Shown in pieces: positions 46,833 through 57,685 of a stretch of DNA of 64,000 nt. The stretch covers positions 62,001 to 126,000 of the forward strand of contig JBANDB010000020.1 of assembly GCA_037576215.1 (NCBI GenBank). Reading direction: 5' to 3'. A program made the position numbers and the translations under genes. Numbering within the stretch: the stretch's first letter is position 1; every line of letters begins with the position of its first letter. The notes beneath the pieces are model-generated. The model was not told the origin of the DNA, made no database searches, and was given only the letters and a program-made list of their open reading frames with translations. The DNA is from Armillaria gallica (taxonomy: Eukaryota; Basidiomycota; Agaricomycetes; Agaricales; Physalacriaceae).

Positions 46833-47649
46833 GCCCTGCCAGTGTGGTTCCGTATTTCTATCCATTCGTTTCAAGCAGCTATGGAAAACATCCACTCCGA
46901 AGTCTATTCGTCCCTGATTGAAGAGTTGATACGGGATACTGTTCAGCGTGATAAGTTATTGCATGGGATAGCGGAGTTTCCTTGCGTAGCCGCTAAAACC
47001 AACTGGGCCCTGAAATGGATTCAATCGTCTGCGCCCTTTCCTCAGCGTCTCGTTGCGTTCACCGCTGTGGAGGGGGGTTTTTTCTCCGGCTCGTTTGCTG
47101 CTATCTATTGGATCAAGCGCCACGGAATTTTACCTGGCTTATGTTTCTCGAACGAGCTGATTTGTCGTGACGAGGGCATCCACACCGACTTTGCCTGCCT
47201 TCTTTATAGCAAGCTCATGAATCAACTGAAGACAGATGTTTTAACATTTATCTTAACTGAAGCATGCACCGTCGAAAGAAGTTTTGGTAAGGTACGTCGT
47301 GATACTTACTTCCAGCACATTTAATGAAATTGTTCTCTAGAAATAATGCCGTCGAATCTTTTGGGTCTCAACCTCAAGTTAATGAACGAATATATCGAGT
47401 TTGTAACAGACAGGTTGCTGCAAACCCTTGGTGCTCTTAAAGCGTACAATGCTACCAACCCCTTTCCCTTCATGGAAATGATATCTCTCCGAGGAAAAAC
47501 CAATTTCTTTGAGAGGCGAAACGCTGAATATTCCTTGCCTAATGTCAGTCAGAGGTCAGCCAACCTCCGAAAGTTGTAAGTGTTTTACCTTGCTATCACC
47601 ACGAATCCTCTGTTACCTCTGATTCAGGCGGTTTGATTCCGAATTCTAA
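46833..47649 (+). pseudogene. Ribonucleotide reductase small subunit (R2), C-terminal fragment
   Basis: The frame begins in the middle of R2: FQAAMENIHSEVYSSLIE, with the Glu and His of the EN-I-H iron-ligand motif; then FTAVEGGFFSGSFAAIYW (Glu ligand) and NELICRDEGIHTDFACLL (Glu and His ligands). An intron from about 47288 to 47340 joins in frame to [30 protein letters not shown] and [10 protein letters not shown] second intron (about 47578-47629) leads to RFDSEF and a stop, the acidic Phe-ended tail by which R2 docks to the large subunit. The N-terminal part with the radical Tyr and first Asp ligand is absent, so it cannot make a normal enzyme. The rest is well preserved, which suggests recent capture by the transposon or recent truncation. 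Confidence 0.85.
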
Positions 47650-47879
47650 ATGAATCTATCAGTTTACCGTATGTATCACTCCTCCGTTCAGAACATGAAA
47701 TTTTTCTTTTCACTGAAACAAGTGGCCCCCCACTTCACAACCAAGTACGGCAATCTGAAAGACTGGAATTATTAACTCTGCTGTTACAGCTCAGGTATGA
47801 AACTACAGTTCTTTGTAAGTAATCGTACAAGTGTCTAGGAAGACAATCAAGCGTGATATCAAATAGTACCGGCGGCCAG

Positions 47880-49090
47880 ATGAGCCGGTCAATTCCACAT
47901 GCGTGTACGTCGCAGTCTGCGCCAACGTTCCCAGGGCCATTGCTCTCCGTCTCTGTCCCATCCCACTACACTTCGCTTTTGGGTGCCTCCATCATTCAGC
48001 TTCCCACCGAAATCTATGTTGAGATTGCAAATGTTATTGGCGAGCTCTCCATACTGCGCACCTTTACATTGTCTTGTCACGCTGCCCAACATGCCTGCCA
48101 ACCTGTATTGTGGGAGCGTCTCGATGTAACGGAGTGCCGCGACTCAGGGCTCTGCATGCTTTGGTTCAAGAAAAATTCTCATCTCGCTCAGCATACCTGC
48201 ATCGTCACCTTCCTCGGCCCTGGCGATAACGATCCGTGTCAAGCCCATATCTGGTATAACTTCGACCTGCTCATGCAGCTCATTTCTCAAGGTCGCAAGC
48301 TCCGAACTGTTGTCGTCGCACGTTTCACACTCAGCGTCATTGGTTCCTCTTGGATATTCCCTCGACTCGCTGCTACAACCGGCGATGCTCATCTTCAGTT
48401 TGTCAACTATGCATGCGACCGTGCCTCTTTCGCCGACATCTACACATATGGAGTTATAAATATAAATAAAATATAGAGCACCAAACCCTCGCTTCCTATA
48501 GCTTGCCCTACTTCGAACGTCCAATCCTTGGCGTACGACTACGTCGTCGGCCGTCTTCAACTTCCAACGGGTGCCCTCCCTGTTGTGCATGTAGCGTCTG
48601 CCCTGACCGCCTTGCAAGTCCACATCTATAGCGACCAAGTGCCGTGGTTGCAGAAACTTCTGCATGTATTACATCAAACGTTGACCACCCTAGATTGCCG
48701 CATGGCTTACGGTTTGTTCGTCGATCTATAACCGTTACTGTGACGGGTTAACTTCTTTTGGATCTAGGTTTCATGACAAGAGACATTGGATACCCTATCT
48801 GCGTCGCACGTATGAAACGACTGCGTTCTGCCACTTTCACAAGTGATATTTCACACTCCGATGTACTCGTCCAGTCTTTGGAGACTATCCCTCCTTGCCT
48901 TGTCTCGTTGCATATCATACTCTCCTTGGACAATCGAACTTTATCCGATGATATGAAATCTCTACCTGATTTCTTTGTCTTGCCTCCATCCTTGTCCCGG
49001 CTGTTGGTCTCTATCAAAAAGAAACATCCGTACGCCTTGAGTTGCGTCGATGACAAAGCCTTCACTACCGATTTCAGGTCCTAACTGAAG
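47880..49090 (+). pseudogene. F-box-like / leucine-rich protein remnant
   Basis: IIQLPTEIYVEIANVIGEL and ILRTFTLSCHAAQHACQPVLWERL follow the pattern LP.EI...I........L...L.C......P.LW..L of fungal F-box domains, which link substrates to SCF ubiquitin ligases. The frame stops at 48474 after an AT-rich ATAAATATAAATAAAATATAG stretch. Repeat-like segments of the C-terminal part continue in 48528-48731 and 48758-49084 (LETIPPCLVSLHIIL). At least two breaks separate them. Confidence 0.5.
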
Positions 49091-50846
49091 GATACTTTCA
49101 CTTCAATTGCTACGGATGTCAAAATATTACCCTCCGATTCCGATTTCAATTTGCCTCTCATTGATGTTTCCGAAGCGTCGTTCGTTTGTCGATACGGTTA
49201 CGATTTCCCAGAGATCGTTCCTCCATTTCAAGAAGTTGGCTCCGTTCTTATAATGGTTGGTGCAAGTATAAATAGTATATGTTTCATTTTCTGTCCCTTA
49301 GTATTGTTTCTTAGTACGCGTTGGATAAAAATATTGGATCAGCTGTGGTCCGATTTTTGTTGTATTATTAAGAATAAAGGAAAGAATCGGGGACCGGCGC
49401 GGAACGCGTCGCTACACGGATACAGGTCAAAGCATGGGTGACCTGCCAATGATCCGTGGCCAGAACGAAGTCCTTACAGCAACACGAAAATACAGGCACA
49501 GCCACATCATGGCTCTAACTTACACCACCACCACGGATCTTGCTGACACTGAACATCCTTCCATACCCCTCTAAGACCTGTGTTCCTTTATTCTAAGGAT
49601 GCTAGACTGCTTGACTTGCTTTCTGTAAGTCCATAATCGGCCCTACACTTCCACCTTCTCCTCATCAATTTAGATCAAGTTTTGTAACGATGATTTCTCC
49701 CCCAAATCTGGACCGTTTTCCTCAAATCTGGGTGCATTTGAAAGCCCTCATTTTGTCCTTCCAATCGCTTCCTTGATCGCCCCAATCGGTGCCGTCGTTG
49801 CGGAGATATGATGTATGTGCTCCCATGCTTAGACTGGAACTTCGCACCAAGTATTTCTCCTTCAGTTCTTGACCGTTTCTCTTGCGGTTGGATTCATCCA
49901 AACGGCGTTACTCACCGCTTCAAACCGACTATACGTTTGTCCGATTCAGCCACACCGTTCCAGAGATAAGAACGGATTTTTTTTCGGCCAAGGATAGAGG
50001 TCATGGTGGAGACTTGGACTTATCTTGAGCTTCGTTGGATGTATACCCATATACCTGGTATGTCCTAAATGTGTTTTCCTATGGCTACCTAACGACTCCT
50101 TGATGGCCTTCATCCGTTGCCATCCGACAGTACGGCACTCCTGCCTTCGCCATCACTACCTGCCTCGGACCCCCTATTTTAATCAGTACATATCTCTGTC
50201 ATTTCTTGGCCGTTTCTCTCGAACATTGGGTCGTTCGAAAGCCCTTGTCTTCACCTTTCTAACAATCCCCTATACCCCATCCTTTGGCGTCCGTTTTTGT
50301 GTACGCTCTCGACTTCTTTACCATCACCATTACTTTTCTCCTCAAAATCAACATCAACTGTCGTCTGTATTAATATATGCCATAGTTGCTCTGCGGCACC
50401 TATGCTTGTATATAGTGCGAATACTATATTAATGAATGAACTGACCCGGGTCCGGGTGGGGGTTAGACCTTAGACTGCTCAAGACCTGCTGGGACGAGCA
50501 TGGGTGCACCCGAGTAGGGAACCGCGCGTGTGGCATGTACTAGACGCGCCACCGACGTGGCCTTTTGACCAGTGACTGTCAACGCACTACCTCTGCCTTC
50601 AATACCCCCAACCACTGCCACTGAGCCTTCAGAAATTGTGAGTGCATTTATTCAGCTTTCTATTTAATCTTTTCCCGCTTTCTCATACTCTCTGGGAAAA
50701 CCTGCTCACTCATTGTTGTCGGACTCACCCCTTGGGTCCAGGGCAATGAGCAGGTGGGGTTTCAACAAGAGTGAGGGAAAGCGTCGAACTCCCATGCTTT
50801 TTGAAGGGCCCGCATTGATTTACTCCCCACAGAAGGTTCTGACGGA
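49091..50846. repeat. Non-coding stretch with diverged tandem repeats
   Basis: Within about 49690-50330 a unit of very roughly 190 bp recurs in diverged form: TTGACCGTTT(C/T)TC.. and GAAAGCCCT(C/T) followed by a (T/C)CTTTCTAACAATC-like block. Units are visible at about 49690, 49860 and 50200. From 50440 GC-rich sequence leads into the TET/JBP gene and probably holds its promoter; no specific site is recognised. Confidence 0.4.
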
Positions 50847-52285
50847 ATGCTTTGGCTGCTGCGATCGACGCGCTCAGGGCGAACTTTCTCCCCCTTCGAC
50901 GTCGGCATCTGGGATGAAACAGCCTGGTGGAAGCACCATGCTCCTGTCGAGCCTGTGCACTCCTCTGTTGACCTTGAGCCCTTGATTCAAGCTGCAGTGG
51001 CTCTCGAAAATGACCACTCGCTGGAAAACGACCTCAACGACTTGGACGATGTGGAATCAATGCCCTCTGCCGAACCACTCCCGCAAGCCTCTCCTATCAA
51101 TGACCGCAAACATCCTCTCCCCCCCAACACCGATGCTACTGATTGCAACTCGTACCGGCATGCTAAACGGCGCAAGGCGCGCTATGAGCAAAGCCTTTCA
51201 AATGGGCAATGCCCTAGCGAGCGCACCCGGAATCTTATGAAGGAGATGGCTGTCCCTATTCACACATCTCTGCAGATGGAGGGGCTCTCAGCGGCAAAGG
51301 GTGCCTATTCTGCCACTGTAAGGAAAGAGGCTGATGCAAAGGCGGTGCATAGCATAGAGGAGCTTGTAGGCAACCATGGATTTCGGTTGGTTGAATGGGG
51401 GGACGGGTGAGTCAAGCTTCATTGCCTTTAGCCTGGCTGATGCTCTGTAAGGCGACCAAGGCCAATCGTGGATGCCAAAAATTGCGTAGTTGCCATCATA
51501 GCCGGCCAGCCATCGGATCCCAGCTACACGTGCTCCTGCATGGAGGCTTTCGATGTGATGGCTGCTGAAGAGAATGCTGCTCGATTTCGTAAACGTCAGG
51601 AGCATCGCAGAGGCGCATTCCCTGCTGTCAACGTTGGAATCTCGTATGGCAAAGGGCAAAGGGTCCCATCAAGATTGCAAAACGGCACCCTTGCCTCCAT
51701 GGTTCACCGCCTGGTGGGACATACGGCTGTCATCCGAATGGCTGTTTATGCAAGCGGTAAGCCCAGTTCATTCACTGAGTATCGCTGCCCTAACTGCTAT
51801 TTGAAGCGTCGCTTAATCTTTGGGCACCCCACCTTTACCTCCATTACAAAGACCACTTGGACCAGCTTTACAAGAAGCTTCCCCACCTCAAACCTAACTT
51901 TGAAAAGTCCATCTTCCCCTGCGCAACGTTCAACTTTGGAAGCAACATATGGACTTTCAAGCACCGGGACTTAATGAACTGCCTGTATGGCCTCTGCGCC
52001 ATCACCGCACTGGGCCGCTTCGACCCAAAGAAAGGAGGCCATATTGTCCTATGGGAGCTCAAACTCATTGTTGAATTCCCTCACGCATGCACCATCATGA
52101 TCCCCTCTGCCACGATCACCCATTCCAATATTCCTGTCGCTGAGGGCGATTCTCGCAGCTCATTCACCCAGTTCCTTGCTGGTGAACTTCTTCGTTGGGT
52201 TGATAATGGGTTTCGGACAGAGAAAGAGATGGCAAAGGAGGATCCCACAGCTTTTGCTGCTCTAAAAGAATTCAAAGCAGGGTGA
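50847..52285 (+). CDS. TET/JBP-family 2-oxoglutarate/Fe(II) dioxygenase (447 aa)
   Basis: Three exons: 50847-51406, 51452-51756 and 51807-52285, with phases that join in frame. The N-terminal 190 residues are variable and acidic. The core carries FPAVNVGISYGKGQ, LWAPHLYLHYKDHL and FNFGSNIWTFKHRD. The iron ligands are the HRD His and Asp (51962-51970) and the His of ITHSNIP (52121-52123). The 2-oxoglutarate-binding Arg is the one in DSRSSFTQF (52154-52156). ITALGRFDPKKGGHIVLW between them is a signature of fungal TET/JBP proteins. Known members of the fungal group oxidise 5-methylcytosine in DNA. All key residues are present and there are no internal stops, so it could be active. The ATG chosen is the first after an upstream in-frame stop; an extra 5' exon is possible. 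It lies in the KDZ element, a linkage reported for basidiomycetes. Confidence 0.85.
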
Positions 52286-52876
52286 TGGGCAATGGGCTTG
52301 AACTTATTTTCCACTTTAGATGAAATTATGGAGCCCGCTGGAGTAGATTAGCATCGGTAGTTAGTAGCCATTAATAAACTGCCCTTTTTATTGGAAAAGC
52401 CTGAGCAGATTGATAAGTACACGATGCCATTCTAGCAAGTTGTTGAAGAGGAGTGAATACCAGTTACCAGAAATTGGCTGTTGAAGCATAGCTAATTCCT
52501 AATTGCATTGTAATCGAGCTATTCATTTCTTGTTTTCTCGTTCGCTCTCAGCCCCACTACTATAGTTTAATTCAAAGGACGTCATCATGGCATGTAACAG
52601 CAGTAGAATGCTGCTTTCTCCAATTATTATCCAGCATATTTCACTCATTCCTTACATGCCAAGCATCTTGAGAATGTCCCATTACATTAACCAAGATATC
52701 ATGATAGTAAACTTTTTTGCGAAAGCATTACAGAGTAGTAGGTATGATATGTATCTAATACACTGGGTACAACTCTTATGACAAGAAAATGGTGCGAACC
52801 TATTAGGATATGCATGTAAAAAAAAGTGAAACAGGCACTAAATGCCAAGCCACTCCCTTTTAACCATGCAAGTTTG
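52286..52876. other. 3' region shared by convergent genes
   Basis: AT-rich, no recognised coding frame or repeat. It separates the stops of the TET/JBP gene and the RNase H1-N-like gene. Confidence 0.5.
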
Positions 52877-54155
52877 TTACATCTGCAAAATCTTGCCATC
52901 CATGAATGCCTGGACAAAGCGCATACAGGCCTGCTCAGCAGTGGCAGCCTTGATGACACCATCAGGCTCCGCACCAGCTCGTCGAGTAGCATCACTATAT
53001 ACATAGACTGTCAGTAAGATTTCTTACGGTACAAAATTCACTTACATTCCATAGAAAACACCTGGGTGGCGGCCTTTTGTAACCACCCAATATACCGGAA
53101 CTCGCTCCCATATATCCTTCCGCAACAAAGGTGGAATGACACGCGATGGCCCAGGGGTTGGCATGTAGCTCTTTGAAGTAGAGGTGCTGGCAGGCCTGCC
53201 TGCCTTAGTGCTCTGCGGCATGCAAAAGATGTTTGAGGGGTTCAGCAAATGGCCTGCAGATGGTGATTGCATTCTCCCCTTGGAGGTAGATGGTGAGGAT
53301 GGGGCAGAGTGAGGGGTGGCCATGTACTTGTCACTATAGCTGCAATGTCCAGCAGCTCTGTGATGAGGGGAAGATGGGGGAGTTCTCGGTGGTAAGGTGG
53401 CCTCTTGTTCGATGGCTTTGTGGCGATAATATCCTGGGGGGCCAACGCGGTCCTCGAGGAATGCATCTCGCCATGATTCCTCAGCATCACTGCGGGATTC
53501 TGCTCAGAAAAAGGAGGCATTCATAAAGTTGAGCACCGACTTCGTTGTGGCATCCCTGCAAAAATAATTGGCATTGTATGGCATATATAATTGCCACAAA
53601 CTCACCAGCCACAATGCACACCACAGGTTCTACCATTAAGGACCACGTAGTAGCGACCATGAGTGCCCGTATCCCCAGGCAAAAGGTTCCTCTTCATATC
53701 ATTGGTAGCCTTGATGTAGGGGTCATCCTCCTTGAAACCAGTGGGGATGATGGGCAGGGCATGTGTCTCTAAGCCAGCAATGCTATCAAGCTCCTCCTCC
53801 ATGAAAAATGGCTCAGAAAAATACTCTAGGTCATCATCGTCATCGTATGGAGTGGGCCCTTGTGTCTGGTGGGGAATGCTCTCAGGTGTTGCAATGGATT
53901 CCAAATCTGAGTATGAAAGGCTTGACGTTGTCAACAAAGAGCTCTGTACAGAAGCTGGGGTGCTGGGCACTATGCAAGACTTTGCCATGGAAGACTTATC
54001 TTGACGATGAGCTGTCAAACTTCTCAGTCGTCTGCAGCAATAGAAAAAAAGACTACTCACAAGATGGGGGCGTCTGAGGCACTAGCCAAGCAAGTCAGTC
54101 AAGAATTTTACTAAGTCGAAAGGAACTCACCACAGTTGTTATTCAGTGCTGTCAT
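52877..54155 (-). CDS. Protein with two RNase H1 N-terminal (viroplasmin-like) domains
   Basis: From ATG 54155-54153 (MTALNNN) through at least four short introns to TAA at 52879-52877. The first domain is at about 53690-53580: GRYYVVLNGRTCGVHCGW, joined by an intron to DATTKSVLNFMNASF. The second is at about 53100-52880: VYWVVTKGRHPGVFYGM, joined to SDATRRAGAEPDGVIKAA and ACMRFVQAFMDG. The pattern YYVV..G..PGV..GW.....V...P.......A...F is that of the small domain that binds RNA-DNA hybrids in RNase H1. The parts between are Ser/Pro-rich and disordered, with an acidic DDDDDLEYF patch. There is no RNase H catalytic domain. Such stand-alone proteins are common in Agaricomycetes and of unknown function. 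A hybrid-binding accessory role is an inference. Confidence 0.6.
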
Positions 54156-54513
54156 GGTTCTTCAAAAATGGGGAAAGGGAGGGGAGATTGAGAGAGAAAT
54201 GCACGCCTGTCATATATATGGGAGGTGATAGAATTCTTTGGAAATCTTTTCACTGTTATGCGACTTTTCACAAAGTCACATGCATTACTAATGATGTCAG
54301 TTGCTATGTCGTATTACACCATCACCCACTTACCACAGCTATACCATCTCTCCTATTTTTCCACCTGCTAGCACAACTCTTACCTGCTGAGCTCTGCACT
54401 ACCAGGCTACTGTCATGTCTTCCAACAGTTCTCTCTGTATCTGTTATCCCATCTATTCTGCAAACAACATTCTAAAGGCCACACTGGCCTGCAAGCAATG
54501 CACTCAAGGCCGC

Positions 54514-55264
54514 TGATGAGCCTTCAGGCTCTGTGCACTCTGAAATCGCGGACACCACTTACAATTTATCGCCTATCTCCCTTACGCGGCCTTTCACTAA
54601 ACCAAACGTTGCAAGTCCAGCACAGGTCAAATCATATTAAATCTCCCACTCCACACAAACTTTCACTCCGATATCTATGAGTCATTGTGCCTCCAGGCAC
54701 ATTGATTGCCAATCCTTCCGCAGTAAATTAGATGTGCATCATTATTCTAGGCCTTTGCACGTGAACAGAGCCATACAGTCACGTGGTTTAACTACATGAA
54801 GGCTATGCATAGCTACGGATTCTCAAGAGGCCATAGGGATACTCCTTTACAGCTTAGAAATATAGTAGAGATTAGTGAGCCATTAACTGCAGCTGAGTAA
54901 GTAATAAGTAAATTAGTAAACCTTCTGTAGCTTTATAGGAAAATATCTTCTACCGGAACCATAGCCAGGATTCCAACACCAAATAGTTCGCACCGCATCT
55001 AGGTTGCCCCTGCTCAGCATACACCCATGTTTACGCACCTTTTCCCTTCCAGGAAAGTTCGCGTACATACTTTGAGCCTCTGAACAGCCTTCAGAGAATC
55101 ATAACAAAGTGTATCAACACGTCGCTACACCACCAGGAAGCTACAGTCATCGCACGGAGGTGCAAGACTAGACTCGCTAGAACCTGCCTTCAGATTCTGT
55201 GTTTGACTACACTCGCCGTTACAGGTCTTGTGTTTTCTGCCCGCAGGAGTCTCTAGGTTCATCA
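54514..55264 (-). mobile_element. Repeat family copy R1 (reverse, internally deleted), CCGC flanks
   Basis: Reverse copy of the family at 59668-60989, shortened from about 1.3 kb to 751 bp. Ends TGATGAGCC and GGTTCATCA, flanked by CCGC at 54510-54513 and 55265-55268. The flanks on both sides belong to a minisatellite with CACTCAAGGCCGC, so the insertion point is clear. Confidence 0.7.
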
Positions 55265-55268
55265 CCGC

Positions 55269-55400
55269 ATTATACAACTAAACTGCAAGTGATGTGCTCA
55301 AGGCTGCACTATTCAACTATTCTGCAAGCAACGCACTCAAGGCCGCACTACTATCTTGCAAGCAACGTACTCAAGGCCGCATTATTCAACTGCAGCATAA
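55269..55400 (+). repeat. Minisatellite, unit about 40 bp
   Basis: Units of the form CTGCAAGCAACGCACTCAAGG plus CCGCACTATTCAACTAT occur about three times here, and one or two more before R1 (about 54459-54513), so R1 split the array. Confidence 0.65.
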
Positions 55401-55554
55401 CACTATTTGCAGGATTTCGGAAATTGGGAAGAGTTAAGCCCCTATGCCTATGATGTGTTCGGCATGTCAATGCATCACAGTGCCAGTGTGTTGTACTTTT
55501 TTATGGAATTTGGCCTGTTTTTTCCCCTCTTTTGCAGACGCACACCCCATCTTC

Positions 55555-57156
55555 ATGGATTTCCCTGACCTTAACCTTCCCTCCTTTGCTGGCGATGATG
55601 CTCCCACTCATCAGCAAAGCTCTTATGCTGAACAAAATCCACTCTCCATGGTCATTCCTAGTTGCCAGTGTGCCAAGAAACCCCGACTTTCCGAGGCTGC
55701 AAAGGCTGATGCTGAGCTTCTCAAAGCACAAAGGTGTACTGCAAAGGCTGAGCAGGAGGCATCCATCAAGGCTTTTCTTGAACAGTTGGAGGTGTCTATC
55801 AAGGAGCTTGCAGAGAGGCATGGGAAATCTATGGATGTCATCCGCCAGCGAGTCTATCTCTCTGGGTCTGCAAAACATATGCGTGCTCCGAACCTGGCAA
55901 ATGCGATAGTTCACCATGAGAGCAAAAAGCTCATCAAAGGTGAGTGTTCTGCCCGCCCCTTTCACAGACACTGATGCCAGTGAGATAGAAAACCCGGACG
56001 ACAAAGCCCCTTCTTTAGCTGAAATTCGTGCATCCATCGCAACAAATCCCGACTACGACACTGATCAGATGCCTGAGGAGTTCAAAAACTCCCTTCTTCA
56101 AGAGCTTGCTGAATACCATGCCCTCCAGCATACCGGTGTTCGCCAATCCAACAAGGCAGCAGCTCCCAACATCATTGGTACAATGCGTCATGTCCAGCAG
56201 GAGGTGCATTTCACTACATATAATCTGCTCTTCCTTGCTAAATGGCATCTAGATCGATGGGCTTTTTGCTCGAACAGGTGTCCGCACCTTTGCATTTTTC
56301 TCTCGTGGACATTCAGATGACCCCACCATGCCTGAGGCCATCGAGTCCGGCGATGCGCTTGCCTTTCTCAAGGAGGTGCTTTGCCTTGATGCTTTGGATG
56401 TTGTTGCTCTTTTTGAGCAATGGTCTTGTGCTCGAAGCTTTGGTAAGAGCCTATGGCTTGGTTTCTTACCATGTAACTAATATCCTGCCTCTAGATTTCA
56501 AGACCATTGCCTCAAGGCCCATTCTTTGTGCTCAGATTGCACGGATGGTTTTAGATGGACTCAGTGAGTGGCGACACATTTACAAAGCTATGCAGATACT
56601 CATTCATTATACAGAAGGTATACTTCGTAGACAGAAGATCAAAATGAGTTACCGGAACTATAACGAAGACATAGTTGTGAAGCTTGGCGTCCAGCTCATT
56701 GGATGGCCCTATGATATCCCTTTCAAGAACCCCTCTGATATCACATTGAGTGAGCACTTACGAACTCTATGTGACACCCTTGCCAGTGGGGCCTGCCACT
56801 GGAAGCAATTGAATAAGGACACCCACGAAGCATTTGTCTCAAACTGCACAAGAAAAGAGGCGGACCAGGTGGAGGTGCCGACAAGGAAGGTGAGAAGTGA
56901 TAAGGGGAAGAAGAGAAAGAGACATGACGAGGATGGAAACAAGGAGAACACAGAGCAGAACAGGGAGTCAAGCCCCAAGGGCAAACACAAGGGAGCCAAG
57001 AACCAACAGCAAGCCATTGAGGGTGAGCATGTATTAAAGATGGTGTCGACAGTGGCCAAGCAGAAGTGCTCCAAGCTCAGCAAGACACTTCCTCCCATGT
57101 ACAAGAGCTCTGAGGTCATTGACAGCGATATTGAGGAGTCAGACCCCAAAAATTAG
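55555..57156 (+). CDS. Mushroom-expanded hypothetical protein carried by the KDZ element
   Basis: ATG 55555 (MDFPDLNLPSF). The frame carries SIKELAERHGKSMDVIRQRV and KHMRAPNLANAIVHHESK, then LAEIRASIATNPDYDTDQM, NKAAAPNIIGTMRHVQQE, FARTGVRTFAFFSRGHSDD, DVVALFEQWSCARSF, KMSYRNYNEDIVVKLGVQL and FKNPSDITLSEHLRTLCDTL. The last fifth is a Lys/Glu-rich disordered tail ending SDIEESDPKN. Introns: 55940-55967 (only 28 nt), 56204-56252, 56443-56494 and probably about 56564-56613. The motif order matches a family with many copies in agaricomycete genomes that I know only as hypothetical. The KH..K...I..... pattern and basic tail suggest DNA or RNA contact, but nothing proves it. No stop breaks the frame once the introns are removed. 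Confidence 0.6.
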
Positions 57157-57306
57157 CGGTGTTTCTTTTAGCTATCTATTTGTACAGCACCTTGTGAAAT
57201 TACATTTTTTTCCATACCTTTTCTTATAGCTATTGGTACCAGCAAGATTGCACCTGTGTATGCAATGCAACCACAATATGTAGACATGAAATCTTCTAAG
57301 TCCAAT

Positions 57307-57685
57307 GTAAATTTTCCTGATTTTTTTTTGCAATTTTTATCGATTTTTCTGAGGGAGGAACATCTGGAAGGGATGGACAGTGGGCACGAGGGTGGGACAG
57401 TGATGAGAAAGCTGCCGGGATGTTGATCGGCCAGTTGATGGGCATGCAGTCAGAAAGTGATGGGCACAAGGGTTCTAGATCAGATATCCCGCTCCCGAGT
57501 ATCCAGTGGACATTGCCGAGGGCTAAGATAACCGGTGAGCAATAGCAGATTTATTCTAAGTCAGAACATATTTACAGAAAGTATCTAAAAGTGTAAGAGA
57601 ATCACTACGTGCAGGTCTAACAAGAGTCGGACCAATTGCCAGTGGTCCAGGTCTAGTACATATCCATTTATGGGATTATCAGGTG
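57307..57685 (-). repeat. Right terminal inverted repeat of the KDZ element
   Basis: Inverse of 42183-42562. The outer end is ATTTATGGGATTATCAGGTG, followed by the target duplication. Confidence 0.9.

Larger units (their letters stand above)
42183..57685. mobile_element. 15.5-kb KDZ transposon carrying TET/JBP and cargo genes
   Basis: Left end CACCTGATAATCCCATAAAT and right end the inverse, in inverted repeats of about 380 bp. TTCAACCC (42175-42182) and TTCAACCT (57686-57693) flank it: seven identical bases, eight with one mismatch. Joining the two flanks at the duplication brings the interrupted membrane-protein gene back into one frame. Eight-base duplications are reported for Zisupton, a KDZ member. 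Contents in order: KDZ transposase (minus), ribonucleotide reductase small-subunit fragment (plus), F-box-like remnant (plus), TET/JBP (plus), RNase H1-N-like protein (minus), a nested repeat, and a mushroom-expanded hypothetical gene (plus). Confidence 0.9.
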
